A stretch of DNA of 64,000 nucleotides from Desulfitobacterium dehalogenans ATCC 51507 (GCF_000243155.2 NC_018017.1:1674001-1738000), one strand, 5' to 3'; shown: positions 1-8,520, counted from the first letter of the stretch. Numbers and translations: made by a program. Notes: a model not told the origin generated them from the letters alone.

Positions 1-1
1 T

Positions 2-349
2 ATCCGGCAGTTGCATCTGCGCTATCGCTTGACCGCAGATGCTGGAAAAACCTATTATGACAACGGATTTTCCGTTGTTTTGCAGGACAACTACTACGGA
101 GAAGAAATATCCCGCATATTGGATATGTTGAAGGACTATCCTGTTCAAATAATAGTACTCTGCCCGAATGTAGAGACTGTAAAAAAGCGTGAAAAAATGC
201 GGGGAAAGATCGGTTATACTGGCTTTACGGTAGAGGCTTTGTATGCGGATTTCATGAAGGAGACTCCAAAAATCGGCTTTTGGCTGGATACCTCGGAACA
301 GTCCCCCGAACAATCAGTCGAGGACATTTTGTTACACTTTGCGGAATAA
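2..349 (+). CDS. P-loop phosphotransferase-like protein, 5' end outside window
   Basis: The reading frame is open from base 2, so the N-terminal part, with the expected P-loop, lies upstream of the window. The visible part contains a YRLTADAGKTYYDNGFSVVL stretch, a VIVLCP-like strand (IIVLCPNVETVKKRE) and a C-terminal TPKIGFWLDTSEQSPEQS segment. I recognise these as typical of small AAA/chloramphenicol-phosphotransferase-like NTP-binding proteins often annotated as AAA family ATPase. The TTG at base 11 is probably internal. The substrate is unknown. The gene stops 45 bases before a decayed acetyltransferase. Confidence 0.6.
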   Translation: MRQLHLRYRLTADAGKTYYDNGFSVVLQDNYYGEEISRILDMLKDYPVQIIVLCPNVETVKKREKMRGKIGYTGFTVEALYADFMKETPKIGFWLDTSEQSPEQSVEDILLHFAE

Positions 350-394
350 TAGAGTTGGAGAGAATTATATGCCTAATAAAATATGAGGTTTATA

Positions 395-846
395 ATGGAT
401 ATAACAACAGATAGACTTAAAATCAGATCCTTTAGAGAAACGGATATTGAAGATCTTTTTGAAATTTATAGCAATAAAAATACCTGTCGGTTTTTATTGC
501 ATGAACCATGGACTTCATCTACCAAAGACGAAGAATTTCAGAAGAAGTTGGTAACTAATCAGCTTACCCAAGACACAGCTATCAGTTTAGCTTGTGAGTT
601 GGATAATAAGGTTATAGGTGATATTTCAATATGGTATACAGAAATGAAAGAAACCGTTGAAATTGGTTTTGCCTTTAATGATGTATATTCAAGAAAAGGT
701 TGCCCCATTAATTTAGAAAAGAGAATTTAGTAAAGTACATTTTAGATAGCATTAAACTAAATAGTCAGTTTTGTGACGGAAATACAACTTTTATGAAAAA
801 ATTACGAGTTTATCAAAGAAAGTATAAAAATTCAAATTTGAACTAG
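395..846 (+). pseudogene. GNAT family N-acetyltransferase, frameshifted
   Basis: The first frame, from ATG 395, gives a normal GNAT N-terminus (ITTDRLKIRSFRETDIEDLF, then a GDISIWY strand and an EIGFAF strand) and stops at 730 just after YSRKG. From about base 724 another frame continues the fold (NLVKYILDSIKLN, then CDGNTTFMKKL) to a stop at 846. That tail matches the expected region after the acetyl-CoA loop (YxxKGxATEA, then the CDxxNxxSxxxMEKLG region). A few bases around the acetyl-CoA loop are lost or shifted, so the gene is probably inactive. Confidence 0.7.
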
Positions 847-900
847 ATGATGTAATTCATAAACTGAGCGAATTGCAAAACAGTAAGTAAGGTATCAGAC

Positions 901-970
901 TCCACCAAGGAACGAGTGGGTCTTCATGACATCATTTTTGTATCCTCAAGGCATATTGGAGACGGTAGTA
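901..970 (+). repeat. Dispersed intergenic repeat, copy A
   Basis: This block reads CCACCAAGGAA, then GTCTTCATGACATCATTTTTGT, then CTCAAGGCAT and TGGAG. The same ordered words recur at about 13371, 20507, 27402, 33411 and 34676, always on the plus strand. It lies just downstream of the broken acetyltransferase. No coding capacity is evident. Confidence 0.6.
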
Positions 971-1095
971 AGGATTGAAAGGAAATAGTTGAAATAGCTG
1001 GATTGAAGGTATCTTAAGAGAATATATAGGTGTGTTTCTGTTCCCTTAGACGATGAGTTTAGGGGGATTTTTGTTAATTTAAAAATCTAAGTTAG

Positions 1096-1340
1096 ATGCA
1101 ACCACTGGAGCCATTTATCAAAAGTGAAGAAAAAAAAGGTAGCAGATGCAGCTTCTTTTGCTGTCGATATTCTTCGCAAAAATATGAAAGTGATAAACTA
1201 TTTCCAATGTTATTTGGAATAACAATCAAGAGATTAATTTTGATGCTAATTTATCCTATGCTAATACCGAAATTATAGAGGATGTATCTGTTAAGTATGA
1301 TTTTGCTAGGAAATTGTTTGAAATAGAACCTAATCAATAG
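1096..1340 (+). pseudogene. Decayed coding remnant, unrecognised
   Basis: Protein-like text appears in short pieces in shifting frames. One is a VADAASFAVDILRKN-like stretch near 1135-1180. Another reads DANLSYANTEIIEDVSVKYD and ends at a TAG near 1340. No frame is open for a full-length protein and no family is recognised. The 980-1095 and 1341-1640 stretches on either side hold nothing convincing on either strand. The minus-strand frame at 1334-1546 has no ribosome site and no recognisable motif. Confidence 0.35.
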
Positions 1341-1642
1341 AGTGTATAAGGGAGTATAAAGGAGTTTATCTTTATATAAAACCCTTTACTTCTGCGTATT
1401 AGTGTCATCACCTGGCCCCAACCCACGTTGAGTGCGATGACGAATAGTGCCATTGAAATATCACAAGGATTAGAAAAAGAACGATATTCTTCCGCAAGAC
1501 GTTGTAATTGAGCATTGGATTTTAACCGGATAATATAATATACCACTATCTTTTCAAAAGAACCGTGAATAATTCAGGTTACATATGAATATTGGAGTTT
1601 AGCGACAACTACGTTGACAAATACCGTTTCCTATAAAAATAA

Positions 1643-1670
1643 AACTGCAGGTCCCAAAGAACCTGCAGTT
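1643..1670 (-). terminator. Intrinsic terminator of the pilus/sortase operon
   Basis: A perfect 10-bp stem (AACTGCAGGT / ACCTGCAGTT) with an 8-base loop. On the minus strand it is followed by a T-rich run (TTATTTTTAT). It lies 135 bases beyond the pilT stop. Confidence 0.75.
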
Positions 1671-1804
1671 GTCGTACTCTGTTTATAAAATTTAACAAGA
1701 GGCAGCGGGAAAAGCGATGTTCCTGGTCTCAACAGTGCGAATGAAATCGGCAGGATACCTGAGCCGGGCGCCAAAATTATGAAAGCAACCAACACGGAGG
1801 CGAT

Positions 1805-2872
1805 CTATAAACCTAACTTTTTCTTCATTGCATCAGGATACAGGCTATGCGTCAAGGCGTTTTCCGCGGTAATCAATCCTTCTTCGTACAGGGTCAGCAA
1901 GCTTGTGTCCATGCTGACCATTCCATAATCTGCCGAGGAGTAGATCGTCGAATCGATCTGATGGGATTTGGAGTCCCGGATCATGGTCCGGATCGCGTTA
2001 TTGCACAGCATAACCTCGAATGCGGGGACAAGGGTGCCCTGCGTAGAAGGGATCAGCTGCTGGGATATGACCGCCTGCAGCACCATGGAAAGCTGGATCC
2101 TCACCTGCCGCTGCTGATTGGCCGGAAATACGTCGACGATACGGTCCACCGTGTTGGCGGCGCCTAAAGTGTGTAAAGTGGAGAATACCAATTGACCGGT
2201 CTCCGCAGCCGACATGGCGATGGAGATGGTCTCAAAATCTCGCATTTCCCCCAGCAGTATCACGTTGGGAGCCTCTCTCAGGGCAGCCCTGAGTCCCCTT
2301 TCGTAACTGGGGGTGTCCATGTAGATCTCACGCTGGCTCACGATGCTTTTATCATGTTTATGGAGAAACTCGAGGGGATCTTCCAAAGTAATAATGTGAG
2401 CCTCCCGAGTCTTGTTGATCTTATCAATGAGGCAGGCCAGAGTCGTGGATTTGCCGCTTCCGGTGGGCCCTGTAACCAAAATAAATCCCTTATTCTTTGC
2501 ATAGAGATCGATAACCTGCTTTGGTATCCTGAGGACCTCGGGATCCGGCAGCTTAAACAGTACCACCTTCAGCACCGCAGCCAGGGAACCTCTTTGCATA
2601 AACGCATTGACCCGGAACCGCCCCACGTTGGCGAGAGAAAAAGAGAAATCATCGTCATGATCTTTTTTCAGAATGTCGATGTCTCTCCCCGCAAAGTCAT
2701 AGATCTGGCAGATCATCGTTTCCGTATCCGGCGGCAGAAGCCTCTCCCCCATGGATATGATTTTTCCGTTTGAGGAATAGGAAATCTCTTTGCCTGCAAT
2801 GATGAAAATATCTGCGGCATGGTCATTTACGGCATCTGCCAGATATTTTTTCAGATCCAAAACAACACCCAC
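1805..2872 (-). CDS. pilT: PilT-type retraction ATPase
   Basis: A 355-residue secretion/pilus ATPase of the normal PilT length. It has a PAS-like N-terminal part, Walker A GPTGSGKS at residues 135-142, the Asp box ITLEDPLE at 161-168, Walker B NVILLGEMRD at 203-212 and the His box STLHT at 231-235. The C-terminal AIRTMIRDSKSHQI segment corresponds to the AIRNLIREGKxHQ motif of PilT rather than PilB. PilT hexamers power pilus retraction at the cytoplasmic face. It is the last gene of the minus-strand operon, 3 bases after the preceding stop. No PilB-type assembly ATPase is present in the window, so the motor here may work alone or with a remote PilB. Confidence 0.9.
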   Translation of the reverse strand: MGVVLDLKKYLADAVNDHAADIFIIAGKEISYSSNGKIISMGERLLPPDTETMICQIYDFAGRDIDILKKDHDDDFSFSLANVGRFRVNAFMQRGSLAAVLKVVLFKLPDPEVLRIPKQVIDLYAKNKGFILVTGPTGSGKSTTLACLIDKINKTREAHIITLEDPLEFLHKHDKSIVSQREIYMDTPSYERGLRAALREAPNVILLGEMRDFETISIAMSAAETGQLVFSTLHTLGAANTVDRIVDVFPANQQRQVRIQLSMVLQAVISQQLIPSTQGTLVPAFEVMLCNNAIRTMIRDSKSHQIDSTIYSSADYGMVSMDTSLLTLYEEGLITAENALTHSLYPDAMKKKLGL

Positions 2873-2875
2873 TTT

Positions 2876-3271
2876 CTATTCCGTAATCGAATCGTCAAAT
2901 TCTGTCTTAAATTGATCATAATCCCATTGTGATGCGGGCATGATCTTACGTGACAGGACCGTATAGCGGGTGCCCTCTGATTTCAGTTCTACCGCCAGAT
3001 TTTGCCGATCCGAAATCGGTATGACAAAGGAATCGTTCTCCAATGGGTGGCCTGCCTTTAAGTCGGCATCTACGGACGCCAGGATTTCTTCTACTTCATT
3101 ATCCGCAGCATAGTACTCGGTTAAAGCGTCAGCAGCTTTTTGAGTCAGCTTCCAGTCTGCGTTGGCAGTCATAAGGGAAAGAGCGCCCAGTGTTGTCAGG
3201 CACAGGGCGACAAAAATCATGATGATGGATGGGCCGCCGATCCCGACACCCATTTTCAGCTTTTTATCCAT
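2876..3271 (-). CDS. Small membrane-anchored pilus-cluster protein
   Basis: The start is set at ATG 3271, one base after the TGA of the upstream gene; an upstream ATG at 3319 would overlap that gene by 47 bases. The 131-residue product has a short basic N-terminus (MDKKLKMG), one hydrophobic segment at about residues 12-35 and an acidic, soluble C-terminal part. The layout resembles minor-pilin or TadE-like anchored proteins, but there is no clear prepilin peptidase site and I do not recognise a named family. Its place between pilT and pilin-like genes suggests a structural or assembly role outside the membrane. Confidence 0.7.
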   Translation of the reverse strand: MDKKLKMGVGIGGPSIIMIFVALCLTTLGALSLMTANADWKLTQKAADALTEYYAADNEVEEILASVDADLKAGHPLENDSFVIPISDRQNLAVELKSEGTRYTVLSRKIMPASQWDYDQFKTEFDDSITE

Positions 3272-3272
3272 T

Positions 3273-3710
3273 TCAGTCCACCTCGCCTGATGAAGCATCG
3301 ATACCCATTTGTTCTGCATAATATTTTTTGGCGGTTAACCGGTAAATGATTTTCTCGTCTGCCATCGCCGTGTAATTGTAAACGACCATTGTTCCGACCT
3401 GCCTTTGCTGGAAAGTGACTTCAGTGGTCACGGTATACATCGCTCCGGAAGGATCAACAGCTTCCCAATCTTCTGTAAAGCCGGTGGTCCTTATTGTTGG
3501 AAGAATATCCGCGAGCTGGGCGGTTTTATCCGTTTCGGCCGCCGTTTGCACTGCCAGAACGGCTCCGTTCAAAGCGACCGTATCATCCGCCAGACGGAAC
3601 GCCTTGGCAAATACCTGGATCGTGACTGCTCCGACGAAAGAGAAGAACAAAACAGCAATAATCAGCTCGATCAAAAAAAGGTGGGCTCTTGACATTCCTT
3701 TGAATTTCAC
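3273..3710 (-). CDS. Type IV prepilin-like protein
   Basis: 145 residues. A short basic leader (MKFKGMSRAH) is followed by a hydrophobic helix, FLIELIIAVLFFSFVGAVTI. It carries a glutamate near its start, as in the Glu5 position of type IV pilins, though a canonical Gly-Phe cleavage site is not obvious. The rest is polar with no cysteines. It overlaps the upstream gene by 4 bases, which implies translational coupling. It is probably a minor pseudopilin of this machine, with the fold inferred from the N-terminal helix only. Confidence 0.65.
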   Translation of the reverse strand: MKFKGMSRAHLFLIELIIAVLFFSFVGAVTIQVFAKAFRLADDTVALNGAVLAVQTAAETDKTAQLADILPTIRTTGFTEDWEAVDPSGAMYTVTTEVTFQQRQVGTMVVYNYTAMADEKIIYRLTAKKYYAEQMGIDASSGEVD

Positions 3711-4213
3711 TGCGATCCTCCTCCCTGGCTCGTTCGGAAGGACAGAGACAGACCGCGGGTTTTTCCATTATGGTCTTTGGTTTTGATATCCAGCAGATTG
3801 CCCTTCAAATCAAATTCAAGTCCGTAGCTGGGAATGATCGCAAGTCCTTCTTCAAGCAGAAATGGCGTACCCTTTTCAATATATACCTCATAAAGAGAAC
3901 CTTGATATTCATAGATCCAGGTTTGGCAGATCTCTCCACCTTCTGGTTGCTCCAGCACGAGAGCATCGACTCCTTCCTTCTCGACGATCCGGATCGAATC
4001 GATAACATCACTTTGCCGTACCTTTGTGCCGATATAGGAAAGGGGCGTTCGGAATTCAAAGTTGGAATCCATATTCTCCTTGATCCCCTTGTAAACATTT
4101 GCTCCGAGAATAACCGCCATCAAAGATCCAAAAGCGAAAACGCAGAGGAGCGCCAGAATAAAAATAAAATCCAGAGATCTATTATGTATGCTCCATTTGA
4201 ATTTGTAGTCCAT
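3707..4213 (-). CDS. Pilus-cluster membrane protein, DUF4860-like
   Basis: 168 residues with one N-terminal membrane segment (about residues 15-38, FIFILALLCVFAFGSLMAV). A soluble region follows containing RTPLSYIGTKVRQSD and a TWIYEYQGSLYEVYIE strand pair. I associate this pattern with DUF4860, a family found in Firmicute pilus clusters; the assignment is from memory of the motif. Together with its neighbours it would form the extracytoplasmic part of the structure. It is coupled to the next gene by a 4-base overlap. Confidence 0.65.
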   Translation of the reverse strand: MDYKFKWSIHNRSLDFIFILALLCVFAFGSLMAVILGANVYKGIKENMDSNFEFRTPLSYIGTKVRQSDVIDSIRIVEKEGVDALVLEQPEGGEICQTWIYEYQGSLYEVYIEKGTPFLLEEGLAIIPSYGLEFDLKGNLLDIKTKDHNGKTRGLSLSFRTSQGGGSQ

Positions 4214-4228
4214 ATTCTACCTCTCCTG

Positions 4229-4570
4229 TCACATCGAGGAATCGATTACGGTAATATCGGGCAGGATGTTTCCTGCAAAGACTTCGTAGTGAACGATAAA
4301 TCGCTCATGGTCATAGATGACCCCGTAGTTGTCTTCTAAATAGTTTATATTCGGAGGATACATTCCTTCAATGGCATAACACTGGACCGTTGCCCTCAAA
4401 ACGGCATTCTGTAGAATCAATCGGCTCTCCTCATCGGATGCTGCAGAGGCGTTGCCGATCCCTGCGTACAGGAAAAGCAAGAGGCAGAGAAAAATCAGAA
4501 CGGGCAATATTAAGCTCTTCCAAAAACTGTCGCCATTTTTATCAAATGTTCTCATTCTACTATTCATCAC
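4229..4570 (-). CDS. Small anchored protein of the pilus cluster
   Basis: 113 residues with one membrane helix (about residues 20-38, LILPVLIFLCLLLFLYAGI). A short soluble domain follows in which AVQCYAIEG-like text (ATVQCYAIEGMYPPNINYLE) resembles the start of a pseudopilin globular domain. In such domains a Tyr-Pro-Pro segment often follows the helix. No named family is recognised. It lies 8 bases after pilC and 15 before the DUF4860-like gene, in the middle of the operon. Confidence 0.65.
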   Translation of the reverse strand: MMNSRMRTFDKNGDSFWKSLILPVLIFLCLLLFLYAGIGNASAASDEESRLILQNAVLRATVQCYAIEGMYPPNINYLEDNYGVIYDHERFIVHYEVFAGNILPDITVIDSSM

Positions 4571-4578
4571 AATTACTC

Positions 4579-5607
4579 CTATCCAATGGTGGAAAGCACA
4601 CCGAGAAGAGGGAACATTACCGATACCAGAATCGAACCGATGAGCACTGAAATGATAATGATCGAAACGGGCTCGATCATAGCGACCTTTCTCATCAAAG
4701 CAGTCTGATATTCCTCTTCATAGATCCCGGCTATGTACTCCATTGCAGAATCCACCGAACCGGCTTGATATCCCATGGAAAGCAGTCCGGTCATCGCATT
4801 GGATAAGAGATCGGATTTTTGAAGCGCTTCGATGAAAGGCAGCGCACCCTCGGCCATCAGTGCCCTGGCGCCCTCTACCTTTTTCCCTACGGTTCGGTCT
4901 GAAATTGCCTGGGAAGAAAGCCGCATGGCAAGCTCCAGATCAAGACCGCTGGACAGCATGAGGGCCATGGAAGAGGTGAAGGTTGCCACAGCAAATTTTT
5001 CCGATGTTTTTTTACCCATCAGAAAACCTGTGAAGGCAGTTCTGCCTGATTCCGTCCTCGTTATGAAAAGTCCTGCGGCTACAAGCAGTAGAAACAGCAA
5101 AACAAGCACCAGCGAATACTGATTGAAGAGAGAGCCGATTTTCATGATATGGGAGGCCCAAGGGGACATCTGTGTTCCCAGGCTTTTAAAAACTTGTTCA
5201 AAGACCGGAAGGACTTTGGCGGCCAGAAAAATTAGAACGATTAACATCATTAAAATCAAAACAAAGGGATACACGACTGCACTTCTGATGTGATCTCTCA
5301 TCGACTGCTGACGGTTGTAGTAGGCGGACAAAGCAGTCAATACCGTGTCCAGTTTGCCTGAGCTTGTACCTATTTCCACCATATGGATCATATATTCGGG
5401 AAAGACAGGAGAGGATCTCAAAGCTACATCCAGCATGTCACCCTTCGCAAGCTGCGTTGAGACATCCTGAAAGATAGCTTTTTTTTGTACGTTTGACGTA
5501 TCATCGGCAATCATCTGCATGCCGGCATGCAGCATGATCCCGGAGCGAATCATCATGGAAATCTGCTCGCAAAAAACGGCAAGATCCCTGAATGAAAGTT
5601 GCTTCAT
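4579..5607 (-). CDS. pilC: PilC/GspF-type inner-membrane platform protein
   Basis: 342 residues of the type II secretion F / PilC family. Two related cytoplasmic domains are separated by hydrophobic segments at about 120-150 and 165-190, with a C-terminal hydrophobic stretch at about 310-340. The N-terminal FCEQISMMIRSGIMLHAGMQ and the later TASFTSSMALMLSSGLDLEL-like repeat (the residues seen are ATFTSSMALMLSSGLDLELA) are the two family signatures. The protein forms the platform that couples the cytoplasmic ATPase to pilin movement. It is slightly shorter than typical PilC (about 400), as in Firmicute Com/Pil homologues. A GGAGG ribosome site precedes it. Confidence 0.85.
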   Translation of the reverse strand: MKQLSFRDLAVFCEQISMMIRSGIMLHAGMQMIADDTSNVQKKAIFQDVSTQLAKGDMLDVALRSSPVFPEYMIHMVEIGTSSGKLDTVLTALSAYYNRQQSMRDHIRSAVVYPFVLILMMLIVLIFLAAKVLPVFEQVFKSLGTQMSPWASHIMKIGSLFNQYSLVLVLLFLLLVAAGLFITRTESGRTAFTGFLMGKKTSEKFAVATFTSSMALMLSSGLDLELAMRLSSQAISDRTVGKKVEGARALMAEGALPFIEALQKSDLLSNAMTGLLSMGYQAGSVDSAMEYIAGIYEEEYQTALMRKVAMIEPVSIIIISVLIGSILVSVMFPLLGVLSTIG

Positions 5608-5637
5608 AGCATTACCTCCATTGTCGATAGGAAAATC

Positions 5638-6261
5638 TTAAGAGATAAGTTTCGCATGTATGATCAGCCTGTGCGTGTCGGATCCCTTGGGAGCGCAAGT
5701 GATCAAGGTAAGAATGGCAGCATCGTCTGTTTGTGCCAATACCGAGGTGTCGTCAGGAAGTACGGTGAGTATTTCATAGGCTTCATAGATGTATTCGGTC
5801 TTATTGTACTCGACGGTGATTCGGTCGCCGATTGCCACCTCTCCCAATCTGCTGAAAAGGGAGCCGAAGGTATGGTTCCTGTGACCGGCAATGGCGGAAT
5901 TTCCGATTTCACCGGGCATCGGCGTTGCAGTAAGATGTCCGGCACCCCAATTAAGGTCCTTGGAAGTAGTGCCCTCCACCAGAAGAAGGTTGATCGATGC
6001 ACTTTGGATTTTGATGCGTCCGATGACTGTGGGATTATAAGCCGGGACCGCCAGCTTCGCAGGTTCTTCGGATAGGGAGGAATCGGAGGGAACAGAAGTA
6101 AAGGCAGTATCCAAATCCTCTATTGAGCTTCTCATTTCCTGAGTGTTCAAATATTCATCGTAAAGTTTGTCCTGCTGATAGCCTGTATACAGAGAACCGG
6201 CGATCGGTATGAGAATGATGATGATTCCTGTTATGATGAGCCAGGTCGAAACTTTTTTCAT
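5638..6261 (-). CDS. Class D-type sortase
   Basis: A membrane-anchored transpeptidase that would attach LPxTG-type proteins to peptidoglycan or to each other. The start is chosen at ATG 6261, which has an AGGA box 7 bases upstream; an ATG 9 bases earlier lacks one. In 210-residue numbering from that earlier ATG there is a membrane helix at 9-29. The sortase barrel follows with His130 in AGHRNH, the catalytic Cys192 in TLITC and Arg201 in THRLII. The short N-terminal anchor and small barrel fit class D. It is the first gene of the pilus operon, 30 bases before pilC, which is an unusual place for a sortase. A matching LPQTG substrate is encoded 3.4 kb away. Confidence 0.88.
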   Translation of the reverse strand: MKKVSTWLIITGIIIILIPIAGSLYTGYQQDKLYDEYLNTQEMRSSIEDLDTAFTSVPSDSSLSEEPAKLAVPAYNPTVIGRIKIQSASINLLLVEGTTSKDLNWGAGHLTATPMPGEIGNSAIAGHRNHTFGSLFSRLGEVAIGDRITVEYNKTEYIYEAYEILTVLPDDTSVLAQTDDAAILTLITCAPKGSDTHRLIIHAKLIS

Positions 6262-6492
6262 ACAGATCATTCCTGTCAGAGTTTCATTTCGTTATTATAG
6301 CATTATAAGGAATTAAGAGAGTATATTCTATTGAATCGGGATACCTTTGCAAATTATATCATATTTTTACCAGGAAATATTGATCTTTAGAAAAAAGTAG
6401 TAGATAATAATAGTTATAAATCTGTTGACCCATTATAATTCATTATATTGACTCGCAATATTTTTTGAAATTATTGAAGGAGAGGCAATTTG

Positions 6493-7734
6493 ATGGAAAA
6501 GACCGGAGGCAAAGTGAATAAGAGGATTCTTGAGATCCGGATGCTCGGTGATTTTTCATTTTGCAGCAACGACCGGATGCTATCCGGAGATAAGGTCAGG
6601 GGAAAGCAGATCTGGAGTCTTCTTGAATATATTATGGTGAACCGCCATAATGAAATTTCAATGGACGGACTGATCCAGGCCCTGTGGAGGGATGATGAAA
6701 TTGAGGATCCCGCCAATGCGCTAAAGAACCTCGCTTACAGGCTGAGAGTAACGCTGAAGAATTCACTCGATCTGGAAGACGAGGTTATCCTTTACAAGCA
6801 CGGCGCTTACGTATGGAATAAGAATGTTCCGTGCATTGTCGATGTGGATGAGTTGGAAGCGGTCTATAAGGAAACCCAGCAGAAAAGTCTGAGCAAAGAT
6901 GAACTTCTCACCAGATATCGAAAAATGATCAATATTTATAAAGGGAATTTTATGCCTCAGTCCTCATTCAAGGAGTGGATCGTTCCCTTTAACGTGTATT
7001 ATCAGCGCATCTATATGGAATCCGTGGCCGCCTGCTGTGAAATCCTGCTGGAAAGAGAAGATTTCAGATCAGTGGAAGAAATCTGCCACAGAGCGATTGT
7101 CATCGATCCATTTGTAGAAACGAACCATGCTAATTTGCTCAAAGCCTTGATCGGATTGAAGAATCACGACAAGGCCGTCGATCATTACAATTATGTGAAT
7201 AAATTGTTTTATGACGAACTGGGAGTCAGGCCTTCCGATCTGGTAACCAAGCTCTATCACGACGCGACCAATAAAAATACGGCCCTGAACCAGGATATCG
7301 CCTTGATCAAGGATAACCTGAAAGAAGTGGCTAAGATCCTTGGCGCTGTTTACTGTAATTATGAACAATTTAAAATGATTTATCAGCTTGAGGCCAGAGC
7401 GGCGCTCCGGTCGGGAAAATCTATTTTTATCGCACTGCTCACCGTTACGGGTAAAAACAAGAAGGAGCTTCCGAGAGAGAGTCTGGACGTGACCTTCGAT
7501 AAGATAAAAAATGCCATCGTTTCCTCCCTGCGCAAGGATGACGTCGTTACAAGATACGGGAGGACGCAGTTTCTTCTCTTGCTTTCCAACCTTACATATG
7601 AAGACGCCAACACGGTATTGAACAGACTTGTGTGGAAGATCAACGAAAGCGGCTTCCATAACAGCATTGAAGTTTTTGGGCAATTTCAGTCACTCGATCC
7701 GATCGAATTGGAGGAGAGAGATGTTTCAATTTGA
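6493..7734 (+). CDS. SARP/BTAD-family transcriptional regulator with degenerate GGDEF-like domain
   Basis: The start is ATG 6493, 7 bases after AAGGAGAGG. The first ~110 residues form an OmpR-like winged helix (LGDFSF..., GKQIWSLLEYIMVN, ALWRDD). Residues about 118-262 are the bacterial transcriptional activator TPR domain, ending in the FYDELGVRPSD signature. The last ~110 residues resemble a diguanylate cyclase domain (DDVVTRYGRTQFLLLLSN), but the GGDEF loop is GRTQF at 356-360, so it cannot be an active cyclase of the usual kind. It may bind a nucleotide or act as a scaffold. It is divergent from the sortase-pilus operon and is the likely regulator of both sides. Confidence 0.85.
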   Translation: MEKTGGKVNKRILEIRMLGDFSFCSNDRMLSGDKVRGKQIWSLLEYIMVNRHNEISMDGLIQALWRDDEIEDPANALKNLAYRLRVTLKNSLDLEDEVILYKHGAYVWNKNVPCIVDVDELEAVYKETQQKSLSKDELLTRYRKMINIYKGNFMPQSSFKEWIVPFNVYYQRIYMESVAACCEILLEREDFRSVEEICHRAIVIDPFVETNHANLLKALIGLKNHDKAVDHYNYVNKLFYDELGVRPSDLVTKLYHDATNKNTALNQDIALIKDNLKEVAKILGAVYCNYEQFKMIYQLEARAALRSGKSIFIALLTVTGKNKKELPRESLDVTFDKIKNAIVSSLRKDDVVTRYGRTQFLLLLSNLTYEDANTVLNRLVWKINESGFHNSIEVFGQFQSLDPIELEERDVSI

Positions 7735-8158
7735 GAAGAGTACTATTTCGAGCAACATCGCGAAATTTAAGGTGATGATTGAGACAACGGAGAATCATGA
7801 TGTTGCGGGGACTCTTTATAACGATTCCTACGCCATCGCCATCGATTTTCAGGGCATAAGACAAATGTTAAGCATTCTGGACGACTTTTTTGATTACGTC
7901 AATTTTCCCCAGGCGACACATGAGAAGAGAAGCTTCAGCGAGTCGCCGTCCAGGAAGGAGAAGCATCCGCCCCGCGGACTCAGAGAAGTTTCTCCGGAAG
8001 AGATGAAAGACAAGCAGCCAGCCTTTCTTCTTCACGTCCAGTTCCGTCAGAACTCGACCTGGCAGGGTACACTATCATGGCTTCCGGAACAGAAAACCAA
8101 GCGGTTCCGCAGTGAATTGGAAATGATAGGCATGATTGCGGAAACCTTAAAGAAATAA
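7721..8158 (+). CDS. Conserved small protein with C-terminal WQG domain
   Basis: Starts at ATG 7721 inside the end of the BTAD gene (14-base overlap) with GGAGGAGAG just upstream, so the two are translationally coupled. 145 residues. The N-terminal half begins MFQFEKSTISSN and includes an AIDFQGIRQML helix. The middle is charged and proline-rich. The C-terminal ~45 residues (HVQFRQNSTWQGTLSW, then FRSELEM) recur in the next gene. No signal peptide or membrane segment is seen. I do not know a function. The coupling suggests a partner or modulator of the regulator. Confidence 0.75.
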   Translation: MFQFEKSTISSNIAKFKVMIETTENHDVAGTLYNDSYAIAIDFQGIRQMLSILDDFFDYVNFPQATHEKRSFSESPSRKEKHPPRGLREVSPEEMKDKQPAFLLHVQFRQNSTWQGTLSWLPEQKTKRFRSELEMIGMIAETLKK

Positions 8159-8291
8159 TCTGCAAAAATAAATATTGTATCTTTTATGATTGAATTGTGA
8201 CTGGGGCATCCCATAATTAAGACGATCGATGAAAAAATATGTTTTTTTTGACCAAGCAGTTAGGTATATAATAGATTAAGGAGGGCTTCTT

Positions 8292-8507
8292 ATGAGTGAG
8301 TCGACAAAAAAGAACGATTGTAAGGCTACGTTTACGATACAAATACAATTTCAGCAGAATGCTACCTGGCAGGGCAGCATTGCATGGGCGGAAGGCGGTA
8401 AGTGCCAAAACTTCAGAAGCGAATTGGAAATGCTGAAATTAATGATGGAAGCAGTGGCCGGCAACAAATCTGATGACGCGGAAGATACTTTGGATACATG
8501 GAAATAA
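8292..8507 (+). CDS. Small WQG-domain protein, paralogue of preceding gene
   Basis: 71 residues, ATG after AAGGAGGGCTTCTT. Almost the whole protein is the domain found at the C-terminus of the upstream gene: QIQFQQNATWQGSIAWAEGG followed by NFRSELEMLKLMMEA. It therefore looks like a stand-alone copy of that domain. It is followed 13 bases later by the transglutaminase gene, in the same direction. Function is unknown; the strict WQG and FRSELEM words suggest a conserved binding surface. Confidence 0.75.
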   Translation: MSESTKKNDCKATFTIQIQFQQNATWQGSIAWAEGGKCQNFRSELEMLKLMMEAVAGNKSDDAEDTLDTWK

Positions 8508-8520
8508 GGAGGCGGAACGC

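Noticed and set aside
1334-1546. Minus-strand frame of 70 residues
   Set aside because: No ribosome site, no recognisable motif, lies in a decayed region.
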